From positions 1,576,945 through 1,640,944 of the forward strand of contig OZ025786.1 in NCBI GenBank assembly GCA_964019425.1: a stretch of DNA of 64,000 nt. Direction: 5' to 3'. Of the stretch, positions 30,404 through 40,073 are shown piece after piece. The DNA is from Flectonema sp. DT1601 (Eukaryota > Euglenozoa > Diplonemea > Diplonemida > Diplonemidae). Numbering within the stretch: the stretch's first letter is position 1; every line of letters starts with the position of its first letter. A program made the position numbers and the translations under genes. The notes beneath the pieces were generated by a model, which saw nothing but the letters and a program-made list of their open reading frames with translations, was not told the DNA's origin and did no database searches.

Positions 30404-31024
30404 ATGTCTAAATGTGACTCTCTCAACCCACAAAGAGAACCTCCCAGGCAGGATGAGCAGTATATACATATTTGTTATCCCATAATACAGCTTTATGCGA
30501 AATGTAGGGGAGAAAATGGATTTGCGAAATCTGAAGAACAGGTGAGCGATCCATGGCAGCACTCAACCACAGGAAATTTTGGCACCACGAAAGGAAAGCT
30601 TTTGGAAATGTCAGGAATTGGAAAAGGTCAGCAAACATTTCTCAGTGATACAATGCATTTATTAAATCCTGATGTATCATCGGGGGTATCAGGCAAGCAA
30701 AGAAAGGATCCATGCTCAGACTACTATTCCGAAATGTTAAGTTGTAAGGAGAGTATGCCTAACCTTAGAGGACGTGTCGATACCTGGAAACCACCTCCCA
30801 ATCACGAACTATGTAATCTATTAAATAAACGTCTTATGAAATGTCTTCAATCAAAAGGAAGTACTACGATGTGTGTAACTGAAATAGGAGATGTCAATTC
30901 CAACAGGTGTCGTGAATCTGCGTTTGCCCGACAAGAGCTTCCTGAACGACACCAATACCTCGGCTCCACTATTGATGCCACTAGTATGCCGACAGAGAGA
31001 AACCATGGAAATATTATTATATAA
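30404..31024 (+). CDS. Multiple CX9C protein, probable mitochondrial intermembrane space
   Basis: 206 residues. Four CX9C spacings can be read: 'CYPIIQLYAKC', 'CSDYYSEMLSC', 'CNLLNKRLMKC' and the overlapping 'CLQSKGSTTMC'. CX9C pairs in short helices mark coiled-coil-helix-coiled-coil-helix (CHCH) proteins oxidised by the Mia40/Erv1 relay in the intermembrane space. There is no N-terminal presequence, as is usual for that import route. The first CX9C is separated from the others by about 70 residues, so the pairing is unclear. The exact orthologue (a respiratory-complex assembly factor or subunit) cannot be named. The stop codon is followed directly by a piece of dispersed repeat R1. Confidence 0.7.
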   Translation: MSKCDSLNPQREPPRQDEQYIHICYPIIQLYAKCRGENGFAKSEEQVSDPWQHSTTGNFGTTKGKLLEMSGIGKGQQTFLSDTMHLLNPDVSSGVSGKQRKDPCSDYYSEMLSCKESMPNLRGRVDTWKPPPNHELCNLLNKRLMKCLQSKGSTTMCVTEIGDVNSNRCRESAFARQELPERHQYLGSTIDATSMPTERNHGNIII

Positions 31025-31027
31025 GAT

Positions 31028-31074
31028 TGCCTTTATTATGCTAAGTTGCGCATCACCCTTAGTCACTGTATCTA
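31028..31074 (+). repeat. Dispersed repeat R1, 5' fragment
   Basis: Matches 43704-43751 over about 47 bp (CTAAGTTGCGCATCAC and AGTCACTGTATCTAAAA) with three or four differences. It starts 4 nt after the CX9C stop codon, in that gene's 3' UTR. Confidence 0.8.
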
Positions 31075-31245
31075 AAAGTGATCAACACGGTTGTAATATT
31101 TACAAAAATGGAACATACATCCCTCCCTTAACTAACTTAGGGAATATATCATTTCTCACAGAGGAGTGAATTGACTCTACACTGATATAGGTGAAAATAC
31201 TTTAATCACATTAACATTGGATACAGGTTACAATAACATAATAAC

Positions 31246-33623
31246 ATGTCGTGTCCGCACACGGATACCGTAACTGACAATGCGAGAGGAACAAAGATGT
31301 GTAGAATGTGTGGTGAGGTCCTGGAGTCAGATATCATAGCAGAAGAGCTGCAGGATTTTTCTGGTGCTCCAGTCAAGTCAGCTGGAGCAGGATGGGCAAG
31401 AGCTGGAAGAAGTTTTCAAAAAACAGCAACGACTGGAGAATCATCATCTTCGAAAATGGAACGGGTCAGACAAGAAATGGTTGTTGCTGCTACTGAAATG
31501 GAACTACCAGATTTCATTGAGGGTGCCTTACGAATATACCAAATGGCTTCAAATACTGGTCAAATTGCCGTTGGAAGACAATATCATACTATGTGTTGTG
31601 CGTGTCTTTACATCGTTTGTCGAGTTCAGAGGCACCCAATTGAAATTTTCGATTTCCAAGAACGTCTTCAAGTTAATCCGTATTCTGTATCAAAGATACA
31701 AGAAACACTTTGTAAAATATTAAATATAAAGGCATCAGGTTTAGGAACTGCTGGAGACCTCGTAAAATACATTAACGCTCTCGGTATTAAGAATTCTGAA
31801 CAAGTAAAAAAGATTGAAGACACGGCACAAAAACTAATCGACCAAATGGATAAAGCTTTTATATCTGACGGAAGACAACCTGCTGGAATTAGAGCAGCTG
31901 CACTGTACCTATCAATCAGACTAAACGGCTTTGGCAGAATTCAACTTGAGCACGTCACCAAAATCGTAGGCTCTGGAAACGCACAAGCACTAAACAGACT
32001 TCAAGAGCTAGGCGATGTCCAAAAGGAAACTGCAACTGGAAATGTTCTTCCACAAGCTCTGGTAAGACAGCAACATTTCGATAAACTTATAACAAAATAC
32101 ATCAAGCACCGACGGGAACAAGGGAAAGACGTGCAAGAAAATATTCACATGTACTCAAAAATGGATAAGGATCGCGTTACCCGCCTCGCAAGACAAAAAA
32201 AGCTCCGAAAACGAAGCAACATTCCAGAGCTCGCCAAAGATGCTAAGAAATTGGCACGAGAAAATATCAACAAACTAATAGAAAAGAAAACTAAGCAAAA
32301 ACAAAAGGACAAACAAAAACGAAAAATTGAAAAAGAAAAAAGAGCACACAGGGCAAAGAATAAAACCAGATCAAAGAAAAAGAGATTTAAAGAGAGAGAC
32401 GTGTCCCCTGCAAGCAGCTGTGAAAGAGCTGCACTCTCCACCAAGAAAATTCAACAAATTAAAAATGATGCGAAGAAGTCGATTTTAGCAAAAGTACACG
32501 ACTCGGATGACAGCAGCATTAGTATCGGTCATAACTTTGCTGATTCTGAATCAGGTGGTTCTGATATTGAAGTGTATTATTCTACTGATGAAGCAGATCA
32601 TCATCTTAGTTTGTTAGATTGGTATAAAAAAGATTTAAAAAGACAAAAAATTGAACAAGAATTCGACAGCAAAATTTCCAAAGACGGATTCCCAGACGTT
32701 ACAAAACCTGAACAAAGCGATACAGAAATAGGACTCGATGACTTTAACTTCTCAGATGTTGGATCAACTAAAAAGTTTATGGATGATGGAAGCTTCAGAG
32801 GAACTCCTAAAATTGAACCCGGAACCCCATACGACATGGGATGCGAATCAGACGCCTCAAACATAAGCAAACTAAGCAGAGGAGGAATGCCAGCTACATT
32901 TGATGCTGGTTTAATAAGCGACATAGTCGGGGTTGCCGAACAGGCCATGACTCAACCACAGGGTGGAGGTGGTAGTGGTGGTGCAGAACAAGCCCTATTA
33001 GACTTGGGCATATCGTTTGACGAGAGTGCCTTTGAAGACACAAAACAAGAAGTTGACGATACTGCCGTTATAATCCCATCCACAACTGCGATAAAAGAAG
33101 ATATTAAAAACTTTTCATCATTCTCTGACGTATCCGACGACGAGCTCCAAAAAATAATTATCACCGACGATAACGAAATATACCAAAGATTCGAAATGTG
33201 GAAATCACATTATTCTTCTCACCTTCAGTCTGCTCAAAGTCGCGCTAAGGAATTGGAAGAGAAGAAAAAGAATACAAAAAAACGAGCAAAAAGAGATCCT
33301 CAAGCATCTATTCTAGCCCCATCGACAATGGAGGTATGTTTATTTTTATTTTATTTTTGTGAAAAAAAAAAAAAGAGGTTAAAATTTTTTATTGAAAAAA
33401 AAAACCAACAACAACAAAACAGTTTGATGATACTGAGTACTATATCGAATCTGGGCTCCAACTTCGTGGTGACGCCAGAGGAGTTAATTTCAATAGGATT
33501 GGGAACATTCTTGGAAACTTGGACAATGCTGTAAAAAAGAAATCCAACGACGATCACCTTCAATCCTTACTTGCGGAAAGTACAGAAAACGGAGGATTCG
33601 ACTACGAAGGAGATTGGAATTAG
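31246..33623 (+). CDS. BRF1: TFIIIB subunit BRF1 (TFIIB-related factor), one intron
   Basis: Exons are 31246-33333 and 33423-33623 (762 residues). The N-terminal zinc ribbon has C3/H5 and C18-x2-C21 ('CPHTDTV..KMCRMCGEVL'). Two cyclin-like repeats follow, about 70-165 ('RQYHTMCCACLYIVCR') and 178-265 ('PAGIRAAALYLSIRLNGFGR'). A long Lys-rich acidic-patched linker leads to the BRF1 homology block near 640-690 ('SDVSDDELQKIIITDDNEIY', then 'MWKSHYSSHL..EEKKK'), the TBP- and Pol III-contacting segment. Exon 2 adds 66 residues ending 'FDYEGDWN'. BRF1 recruits RNA polymerase III to tRNA, 5S and U6 genes with TBP and BDP1. The start follows GGATACAG by about 17 nt. Confidence 0.93.
33334..33422 (+). 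other. cis-intron in BRF1
   Basis: 89-nt phase-0 intron, donor GTATGTTTAT, T-rich then A-rich with CAACAACAACAAAACAG. Reading through would add a Lys/Gln/Phe-rich tail and then diverge; splicing gives an acidic tail typical of a folded end. Confidence 0.8.
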
Positions 33624-33865
33624 AACTCAACAAAAAAAATCTTACAAAAAAGTTGTATTGTAGCTCTTGTTTTTTTTTTTTTCTAAGTTAGTTAAAAAAA
33701 CAAGGCATAAATAATCACATCAATACAAAACTATCCGACTAACATTACCAATTATATTTAAACAGAAATGTCATATATGCAAAAGACTGATTATTTTTAT
33801 TTTGTATTTTTGACATTAATACCTTTTTTAATTATTTAACAAAGTTATCTAAATAACAATCACAT

Positions 33866-34927
33866 ATGTGGGATAGTGATGTTGAACGCTTTGATGAAGA
33901 GCTACCTGAGGAATCTGTTACCCGATATGGAAACATGAGTTCGATTAAAAATTATAAAAGAGGAAAAAAGATAGCTCGAGGTGCGTACGGCGATGTTTAC
34001 TGTGCCACAGGAAAGGATGGAGAAGAAGTAGCGATCAAATTTATAAATTTACATGCGTTGGAAAGAGTTTTAGGTAGTACAGGACAGACTAACAATGGAG
34101 GTGGACCACCTCAGTTAGCACTTCGAGAAATAGCGAATCTGAAAGAAGTCGGAAACAGAGATAAAAATATTCTTCCACTCCTCGACGTGTTAATGAATTC
34201 ATCTGGCTCACCTTGTTTGGTATTTCCAAAGATGGAAGCAGACTTATCAAACGTAATCAATAGCCACGGTGAACTTCCTTTATCGTCTTTATTCGTTGTA
34301 GCAAAATCACTTTTAAACGCCGTTTCACATTGTCATTCTCTAAGTATAATGCACAGAGATATAAAACCTGCTAATATATTGGTTTCTTCAAAAGGCGATG
34401 TTCTCCTTACCGATTTCGGGATGAGTCGAGGAGCTGTATCTGCAGCTGGGCTTTCGCCTGCCTACTGCAGAGTAACTCTGTCTTACAGAGCACCAGAATG
34501 TTTGTTGGGTAAGGGTAAGTATGGGAAAGAAGTTGATGTTTGGGGTGTTGGTGCCACTCTGTTTGAGTGTTATTGTGGAAAAGCGTTACTTCACAACGCA
34601 ACTGGTGAGATTCCAGCCCTTACAAAAATGGTTGAGATACTCGGATGGCCTCCGACAGAAACAGAATGGCCAGACTATCAAAATTTATACTCTTTATCCT
34701 TGTTTGTTTTTGGAGAAACCGCTTCCAGCCTTCCCTCCTTGCTTGAAAGTCGTGTAGCGGTAAAAGACTTATCCTGTAGCTCACTTATATCAACTCTTCT
34801 TACTCGGTCTCCATATCAACGTCCTAGTGCGGAGTCAATGATGTCTCACAAATTTATAAACATGTTTGATACGCCTTTGGATGAGTCGAAGAAACGACTA
34901 TCAGAACTTCTCTCAACAGCGAAATAG
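33866..34927 (+). CDS. CDK-like (CMGC) serine/threonine kinase
   Basis: 353 residues with a complete kinase domain from about 28 to 330: Gly loop 'IARGAYGDVY', Lys in 'VAIKFI', helix C with 'LALREIANLK' where CDKs carry PSTAIRE, catalytic loop 'HRDIKPANIL', 'DFGMSRG', activation-loop 'VTLSYRAPECLLG' with the Thr that CDK-activating kinases modify, and 'DVWGVGATLFE'. All catalytic residues are present. Helix C and the activation loop put it with cyclin-dependent kinases. The specific CDK/CRK cannot be fixed, and the cyclin partner is unknown. The Met in DFG-M-S and Ser in TLSYRAPE (commonly TLWYRAPE) are mild departures. Confidence 0.9.
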   Translation: MWDSDVERFDEELPEESVTRYGNMSSIKNYKRGKKIARGAYGDVYCATGKDGEEVAIKFINLHALERVLGSTGQTNNGGGPPQLALREIANLKEVGNRDKNILPLLDVLMNSSGSPCLVFPKMEADLSNVINSHGELPLSSLFVVAKSLLNAVSHCHSLSIMHRDIKPANILVSSKGDVLLTDFGMSRGAVSAAGLSPAYCRVTLSYRAPECLLGKGKYGKEVDVWGVGATLFECYCGKALLHNATGEIPALTKMVEILGWPPTETEWPDYQNLYSLSLFVFGETASSLPSLLESRVAVKDLSCSSLISTLLTRSPYQRPSAESMMSHKFINMFDTPLDESKKRLSELLSTAK

Positions 34928-35658
34928 AAATCGATGTTCAATAACACAAAACCTACACAGCAATAATTTTTATTTATTTATTTCTTTTTTTTTTTTTTTT
35001 AAATATCAACAACGGTTATGGTATTTCAAACCCACAGTTTTTTTTTTTTTTTTCTTTGCGTTCGTATTCTATATTGAACGTTTTTCTGCATGTGGTGCAA
35101 AAAAAAAAAAAATTCGGAGAGATGGGGTTTGAGGGAAAAAAAAAAATGAATGAAAAAAACAAAAAAACAAAACAAAAAAAGAAAAATGCGATTCCAATGA
35201 CTTTCTTTATCTCCATTTGTGTGGCGATATGAACAACCTAATTTATTATTTATTTATTTTTTTTTATTATTCCATTTTTTTTTTTTTTCCTGTTGTCTAT
35301 TTTATTCATCTCTGTTGCTGGCATGCTTGCCGTCAGCGAAACACGACCGTAAATTTATGGCATCTTCGGCACCTATCTTTAATCTTTATTTATAAAGAGA
35401 AGTGAAATAGAACGAGCACTAAAACCAAAAACACATTGCGGCCACCATCTGGTGGTAAACGGTCACTACAAGGCGACATGATTCCAGCCACAGCCTGGGA
35501 AGGTGATTTCTCACCCTTCTATTTTTTTTTTTTTTTTCTCTTCCAACTTTTATTATTATTATTATTATTTAATTTTTTTTTTTTTTTTATCGCTCACGCT
35601 ACAAAGCGTGGAAATCGGTGCTGCTCTCATTTTTTTTTTTCTTTCTCCTTTTTTTTTG

Positions 35659-35699
<41 letters not shown>

Positions 35700-35877
35700 T
35701 CGAATGTCGATATTCTGCCAATTATTTCTTTTTTGTTAATCAACGACAGTATTGAGAAGGTTTTTTTTTTTTCATTCTTCAAAGCAAGGAACGCAAAAAA
35801 AAAAAAAAAAAAAAAATCTCACTTACTTCTACAATACTGTTGTTCTTTGGTTGGAGACAGAATCAACGAGAAAACAA

Positions 35878-35915
<38 letters not shown>

Positions 35916-36235
35916 AAAGGACAAGAACAAGAACCGGAAAAAGAAAAAAATAAAAGAGGAATGCATTTTTTCATTATTATTATTTTAGACCACAATACTA
36001 CATTTTTATGAATAATGTGAGACCAGAGAGATTTAAGATTTGCTTCGTTATTTTTTTTTTCCAGGTTGAAATATGTTTTGGGGGAGAATATGTCAAAATA
36101 TTTAAAATAACCCCTGACCAGGCCTCCTACTCTAACTTAGTAATTACACGTTAATGAGTGTCAACAATAATTCTCCAGGTTAAAAAGACAAAAAGTTTTG
36201 AAATTTTGATTTAAAAAAAAAATAAAAAAAAAAAA
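34928..36235. other. 1.3 kb homopolymer-rich spacer
   Basis: No gene. Contains a GC-richer islet at 35437-35520 with the hairpin CCACCATCTGGTGG, then T and ATT repeats, a 32-nt T run near 35663 and a 34-nt A run at 35880-35913. The acceptor AATTCTCCAG (ends about 36179) serves the next gene, whose ATG directly follows an A-rich leader. Confidence 0.6.
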
Positions 36236-36574
36236 ATGAGTAACCCACAATCATGGAAGATGATCCACGATAGGTTGAAGGGTATTTTAAAATCGCCGAC
36301 CCTATCAGGAAAAGCTCACCAATCAATGGTGTTATCAATGTATAAACAAACATTATCAGAACTTAAAATATGGCCTTCAATTAAAAGAGCACGTGTTCGT
36401 CAAGAAGTCAGATCCATGTACAGACAGAGTGTCGAACTTACTGAAACAGAAGATATACAACAAGCAATTCAGAGTGGTAAGAACGGTTTGCAATCACTGG
36501 TGGAACAGAACGATAGTTTTGTTCGAAATAGATCTGGTAGTCATTTTACTCACACACTACGAGGGCCTTTCTAG
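36236..36574 (+). CDS. LYR-motif (Complex1_LYR-like) small protein
   Basis: 112 residues, basic. 'VLSMYKQTLSELKIWPSIKR' and 'VRQEVRSMYRQSVELTE' followed by 'IQQAIQSGKNGLQSL' reproduce the three-helix LYR pattern (L-Y-K/R, downstream FR-like Arg, then a Gly near the C-terminal helix). LYR proteins act in mitochondria with acyl carrier protein and NFS1 in Fe-S cluster assembly or respiratory complex assembly. It lacks an obvious cleavable presequence, as is common in the family. The ATG is preceded by an A-rich leader. Confidence 0.7.
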   Translation: MSNPQSWKMIHDRLKGILKSPTLSGKAHQSMVLSMYKQTLSELKIWPSIKRARVRQEVRSMYRQSVELTETEDIQQAIQSGKNGLQSLVEQNDSFVRNRSGSHFTHTLRGPF

Positions 36575-36796
36575 ACTGATCACATCACGTGGGAAGGCTT
36601 AAATTAATAGTGATGTAGTTAAACGTAAGTTATGCACCGCACGTCGTGTGAAAAGTTACATAAAGTATTTATGTACTTGGTATATGTGTGAGACAATGTT
36701 TTCTCCCCAAAATTACTTTTATCATTTTTTTTTTATTTTTTTTTTTTTTTCAGGAAAAAAAAATTTTTAAATTGAGAAAAAAAAAAAAAAAAAAAA

Positions 36797-37474
36797 ATGA
36801 ATCAAAATATAGAGCGAGCAATGTACTTCGCATTGGGAAGCGCTGCGTTAATGTGTTGTATTCAGAGAAGGATAGATCGTCGGCGGAGACAAATATTAGA
36901 TGATAACACAGATTGGGACCAATCACCAGTATGGGAAGCAGTTCCAGAGGGATCGAGGAGAGGAAAGATGGTTATTCCAAAGAAAGTAAATTGGAAAGGA
37001 TGGAGCATTCTGATCGATCTTGATTGCTGTGCTGAGATTGGAAGCACTTCTCTTAATTATAACATTTCATCCTCCGAATTAAAACTGCTGCATACTATAT
37101 CAAAAACATGTGGTGACTCTCTCTACTTAATGAAAGAAGTTCAAAGTGATGAGGAACAGGCAGCGATCCAACATTCAATTTCGTTGTTAGGATTAAGAAA
37201 TTTTCCACTTCACAATTTGTTATTTTGCTCAACTGAAATTGGTCGTAAAGCAATTGGAAGACAACTCTCACCAACTCTTTGCGTTGAATCGAATTATTTT
37301 GTTATAGAATACCTCTCTCCTCATATTACGTACAGCTGCTATGTGTCTGATTGTCCACAAGATGATCCTCCTTCGGTTTATCAAACTCAATCCCTGTCGC
37401 AGTATTTTGATATTTTAGATGGAATCATTTCACCTGACTCGATAGAAATCCAAACCTTGAAATCCTCAAATTGA
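36797..37474 (+). CDS. PEX22: Probable peroxin 22 (PEX22-like)
   Basis: 225 residues. A short N-terminal membrane anchor (about 8-23, 'AMYFALGSAALMCCIQ') is followed by basic residues, a linker, then a soluble alpha/beta domain. 'SLYLMKEVQSDEEQAAIQ' and 'LLFCSTEIGRKAIGRQL' are close to the signature blocks of plant PEX22 ('D-E-E-Q' and 'FCST.IGRKA..RQL'). PEX22 anchors and activates the ubiquitin-conjugating enzyme PEX4 at the peroxisome membrane for recycling of the import receptor PEX5. In a kinetoplastid-like cell this would be the glycosome. The acceptor TTTTTTTTTTCAG lies at 36754, followed by a 5' leader with about 20 A immediately before the ATG. Confidence 0.75.
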   Translation: MNQNIERAMYFALGSAALMCCIQRRIDRRRRQILDDNTDWDQSPVWEAVPEGSRRGKMVIPKKVNWKGWSILIDLDCCAEIGSTSLNYNISSSELKLLHTISKTCGDSLYLMKEVQSDEEQAAIQHSISLLGLRNFPLHNLLFCSTEIGRKAIGRQLSPTLCVESNYFVIEYLSPHITYSCYVSDCPQDDPPSVYQTQSLSQYFDILDGIISPDSIEIQTLKSSN

Positions 37475-37522
37475 TAAAAAACTTTTTTTTTTTGAGGGAT
37501 AAAATAATGTTACTTGACATGA

Positions 37523-37554
<32 letters not shown>

Positions 37555-38666
37555 TGTACCTACAAAATCCATTGTTCGGTAGAAAGAGAATTGTGTCAGC
37601 AAAACTAACCTATTCCTTTATTAGGATTTTCTACCGGTTGCACACAAAACAAAAGTGTGAGTGAGTAAGTAAAAAAGTGAAGTTTGCCGATTCTTTTTTT
37701 TTAATACTCACACATGGGGGGGGACCTTGCCATGTTTGAAAAATTAAACTTCTTTGAAAACGACGGCTTTTGAAACACGGACCAAGGAGTCTAACACGTG
37801 TGCAAGGTTTAGGGTGTCAAACCCATAAGCTGAAAACGATCCTTGCTGTCATCCAACTTCCGTCCTGTTCTCGTTTTGGAGAAGTTCACAACATTTAAAA
37901 AAAAAAAAAAAAAATCATTATTTGTAGCGCCCATTAATAACATGGACTCCTTATTCTTTAAAGATGTCCTTGTGGGTTCAAATCTAACAAATGGTTGATA
38001 CAAGAACTCATCCCGTGATTTAATATCCCCTTAAGCAATAATGACGGGATGGGTAAGTAGAGTAAATGCGCCTACTAAAATGATAATAATCGGGCACATA
38101 TATATGGGTCGATTTGCAACCTTAATGAATAATAATAATAATAATATTATTGTGATGTTTTTTAATAGAACCCGTTTTTATGTAGCAATGCGACTACGGT
38201 GTTTTAACTCGCGAGTGTTTCTTACCTACCAACAAGACCACCTACCTACTGGAGGCAGTTTGTATCCGGATTACACTTTACAAAGATTAGTCAATAGAGT
38301 TTTCTGTTAACAAATAAAAACAACAGAACTACTAGCATGTGTTTTTCTCTCCCGACATGGGGGGGGGGGAAAAAATTAATAACAATTAGTGAACAATACA
38401 AAAAAAAAAAAAAAAAAGTGAAGAAAAACCACACACACGCTCAGTAAGAATCTGGTTTGGAAGCCTTATTAGAATTTAAAAAGAACTTCACATTTTTTGA
38501 TACTAATATTACATACCTTTTCACAGACTTTTTTAAAAAAAAAAAAAACAACTATTTTTAGATAATATGAATCTTCCTTTTTGGTATTTGAAAATAACCC
38601 GAAAAAAGAAGAAAATTTGTTTTAAAATTATTTTATTTTCAGTTGTTTTTTTATAATTTAAAAAAG
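37475..38666. other. 1.2 kb spacer
   Basis: No gene accepted. It holds a (TTG)n tract at 37520-37551, GGGGGGG near 37719, an (AAT)n tract near 38127, a G9 run near 38360 and A runs near 38401 and 38536. The acceptor TTATTTTCAG (ends about 38642) precedes the next ATG. Confidence 0.5.
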
Positions 38667-40073
38667 ATGGAAGGATCAGAGAGTTTGTTTGAGTCCTTTA
38701 GTCACTCAGAGGATGAGTACCTTAAATCAAATAACGTGCCATCAATGCTTGAAGACGCCTGTCGTGCTGCAGCTGAAGAACAACCTTCAGATGCGAAAAT
38801 GTTTATAAGTAATTTCATTGCGAATTATGAACCAAAATTGAAATGGAATGCCCCGTTTTCACAAGCTGTTCAGGCAGAAGCTCAGAAACAAAAGAAAAAA
38901 GGAAAAGTTTCGTTCGATTTTCAAATTTTTGAAAATGACGAAAGCACCAGTAGCTGTGAGACTACCGGATCGGTAGTTGTCACCTCAAAAGTTGCTCTCA
39001 TAGAGGATTTGATTGAAGACCTCCGAACACATTTAATGGAAGGAGTCTGGAGTGACATCTGTGTTGGAGTTGATGATTATTTAATAATAAGAAGAACACG
39101 TGAAAGTGAACAAGAACGCCTCGACGCTGAAGACAACAACAGCAGCGATGACGACGATCCTGACGACGGTTCCATAATCTCAAGTGAAGGAGAAGATGAC
39201 TCGGTTGATGATGAAGACTTAGCTCGTGGTATTGGACAAACATTAATCGTATTGAAAGAAAGTATTGCTGGATATGATCGCGGTGAGGTGTCTATTGATT
39301 TACATGTTACTAACAACTGTCAATCTAACTTTTCATCTCTCTCTGAAGCGATGCAATCAATAAGTGAAGAGATCACCACTCACGGAATTGATATTCAATT
39401 TCAACCTTTTCCAATTAGAAAGAGACATGATGACTTTAAAGGTTTCGTTCATGAGAATCAAGTTCTAATGTGGGCGAGGATCTGCGTTGCTAAAGAAGAA
39501 AGAATGTTTTCACAGGAACAGCACTTTGAAATCTTCGTTAATTTGCTTGGCACTTCTGTTTACCGTGAGCACACACCCACAAAGACGCAGTACGACACAT
39601 ATGAGATTATCCCTTCATTCGGTCAGTTGGTTAACGTTAAGCAACCTGCTCGTCATGAAGCACTCTGTAATCCTGATGCTGTTGTTAAAGTAAAAGGTTT
39701 AGATGAAAGTATACATCACTTTAAACTGTCTCTTGTGAGAGTAGCAGAGCATATTATCCACACGGTTATTCACGGTGAGTTCCTCCTCGATATCGCTAGA
39801 AGGATATCACTCGCGTCTTCTGAGGAACCCCTTTTCAGAAAAATGTTGGCTCGAAGGATTTCAACCCCTCACGAGCATCTCCGAAAAGCTTTCTCAGGAC
39901 TGGACTTAACTCGTAATCGGAGACAGTCTGCACCAAATGTTACGAGGAGGACGACGCTTCATGAAATAGTACTTGGTATGCGGGTTACAGTTTTTTTTTT
40001 TTTTTTTTTGTTTTCAATATCAAACAACAATAATATCATCAACACAGATGAACTCGGTCAAAGTATGAAATAA
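38667..40073 (+). CDS. Protein with N-terminal DPY-30/RIIa-like dimerisation motif, one intron
   Basis: Exons are 38667-39975 and 40048-40073 (444 residues). The start is the first ATG after TTTATTTTCAG. Residues 17-52 ('YLKSNNVPSMLEDACRAAAE', 'PSDAKMFISNFI') match the DPY-30/RIIa pattern, a helix pair that dimerises and docks AKAP-type partners; it is common in flagellar radial-spoke and regulatory proteins. A very acidic Ser/Asp segment spans about 150-185. The middle (220-400) is a mixed alpha/beta region with no recognised family; the C-terminus is basic. A flagellar role is plausible but not shown. The 72-nt intron has no stop and is a multiple of three, so retention would only insert a Phe-rich stretch. 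Confidence 0.75.
   Translation: MEGSESLFESFSHSEDEYLKSNNVPSMLEDACRAAAEEQPSDAKMFISNFIANYEPKLKWNAPFSQAVQAEAQKQKKKGKVSFDFQIFENDESTSSCETTGSVVVTSKVALIEDLIEDLRTHLMEGVWSDICVGVDDYLIIRRTRESEQERLDAEDNNSSDDDDPDDGSIISSEGEDDSVDDEDLARGIGQTLIVLKESIAGYDRGEVSIDLHVTNNCQSNFSSLSEAMQSISEEITTHGIDIQFQPFPIRKRHDDFKGFVHENQVLMWARICVAKEERMFSQEQHFEIFVNLLGTSVYREHTPTKTQYDTYEIIPSFGQLVNVKQPARHEALCNPDAVVKVKGLDESIHHFKLSLVRVAEHIIHTVIHGEFLLDIARRISLASSEEPLFRKMLARRISTPHEHLRKAFSGLDLTRNRRQSAPNVTRRTTLHEIVLGMRVTVFFFFFLFSISNNNNIINTDELGQSMK
39976..40047 (+). other. cis-intron in DPY-30-like gene
   Basis: 72-nt intron, donor GTATGCGGG, a T run, CAACAATAATATCATCAACACAG acceptor region. It splits a codon after the first base and gives '..HEIVL-DELGQSMK'. 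It is frame-neutral if retained. Confidence 0.7.

Noticed and set aside
30891-31169. 92-codon frame overlapping the CX9C gene end
   Set aside because: It is in another frame of the CX9C gene and continues into repeat R1.
37920-37996. tRNA-like B box (GGGTTCAAATCTAAC)
   Set aside because: No matching acceptor stem or A box at the right distance; the T stem has mismatches.
38041-38310. 89-codon ORF on the + strand
   Set aside because: Runs through an AAT microsatellite, has no recognisable domain and no good acceptor close to its ATG.
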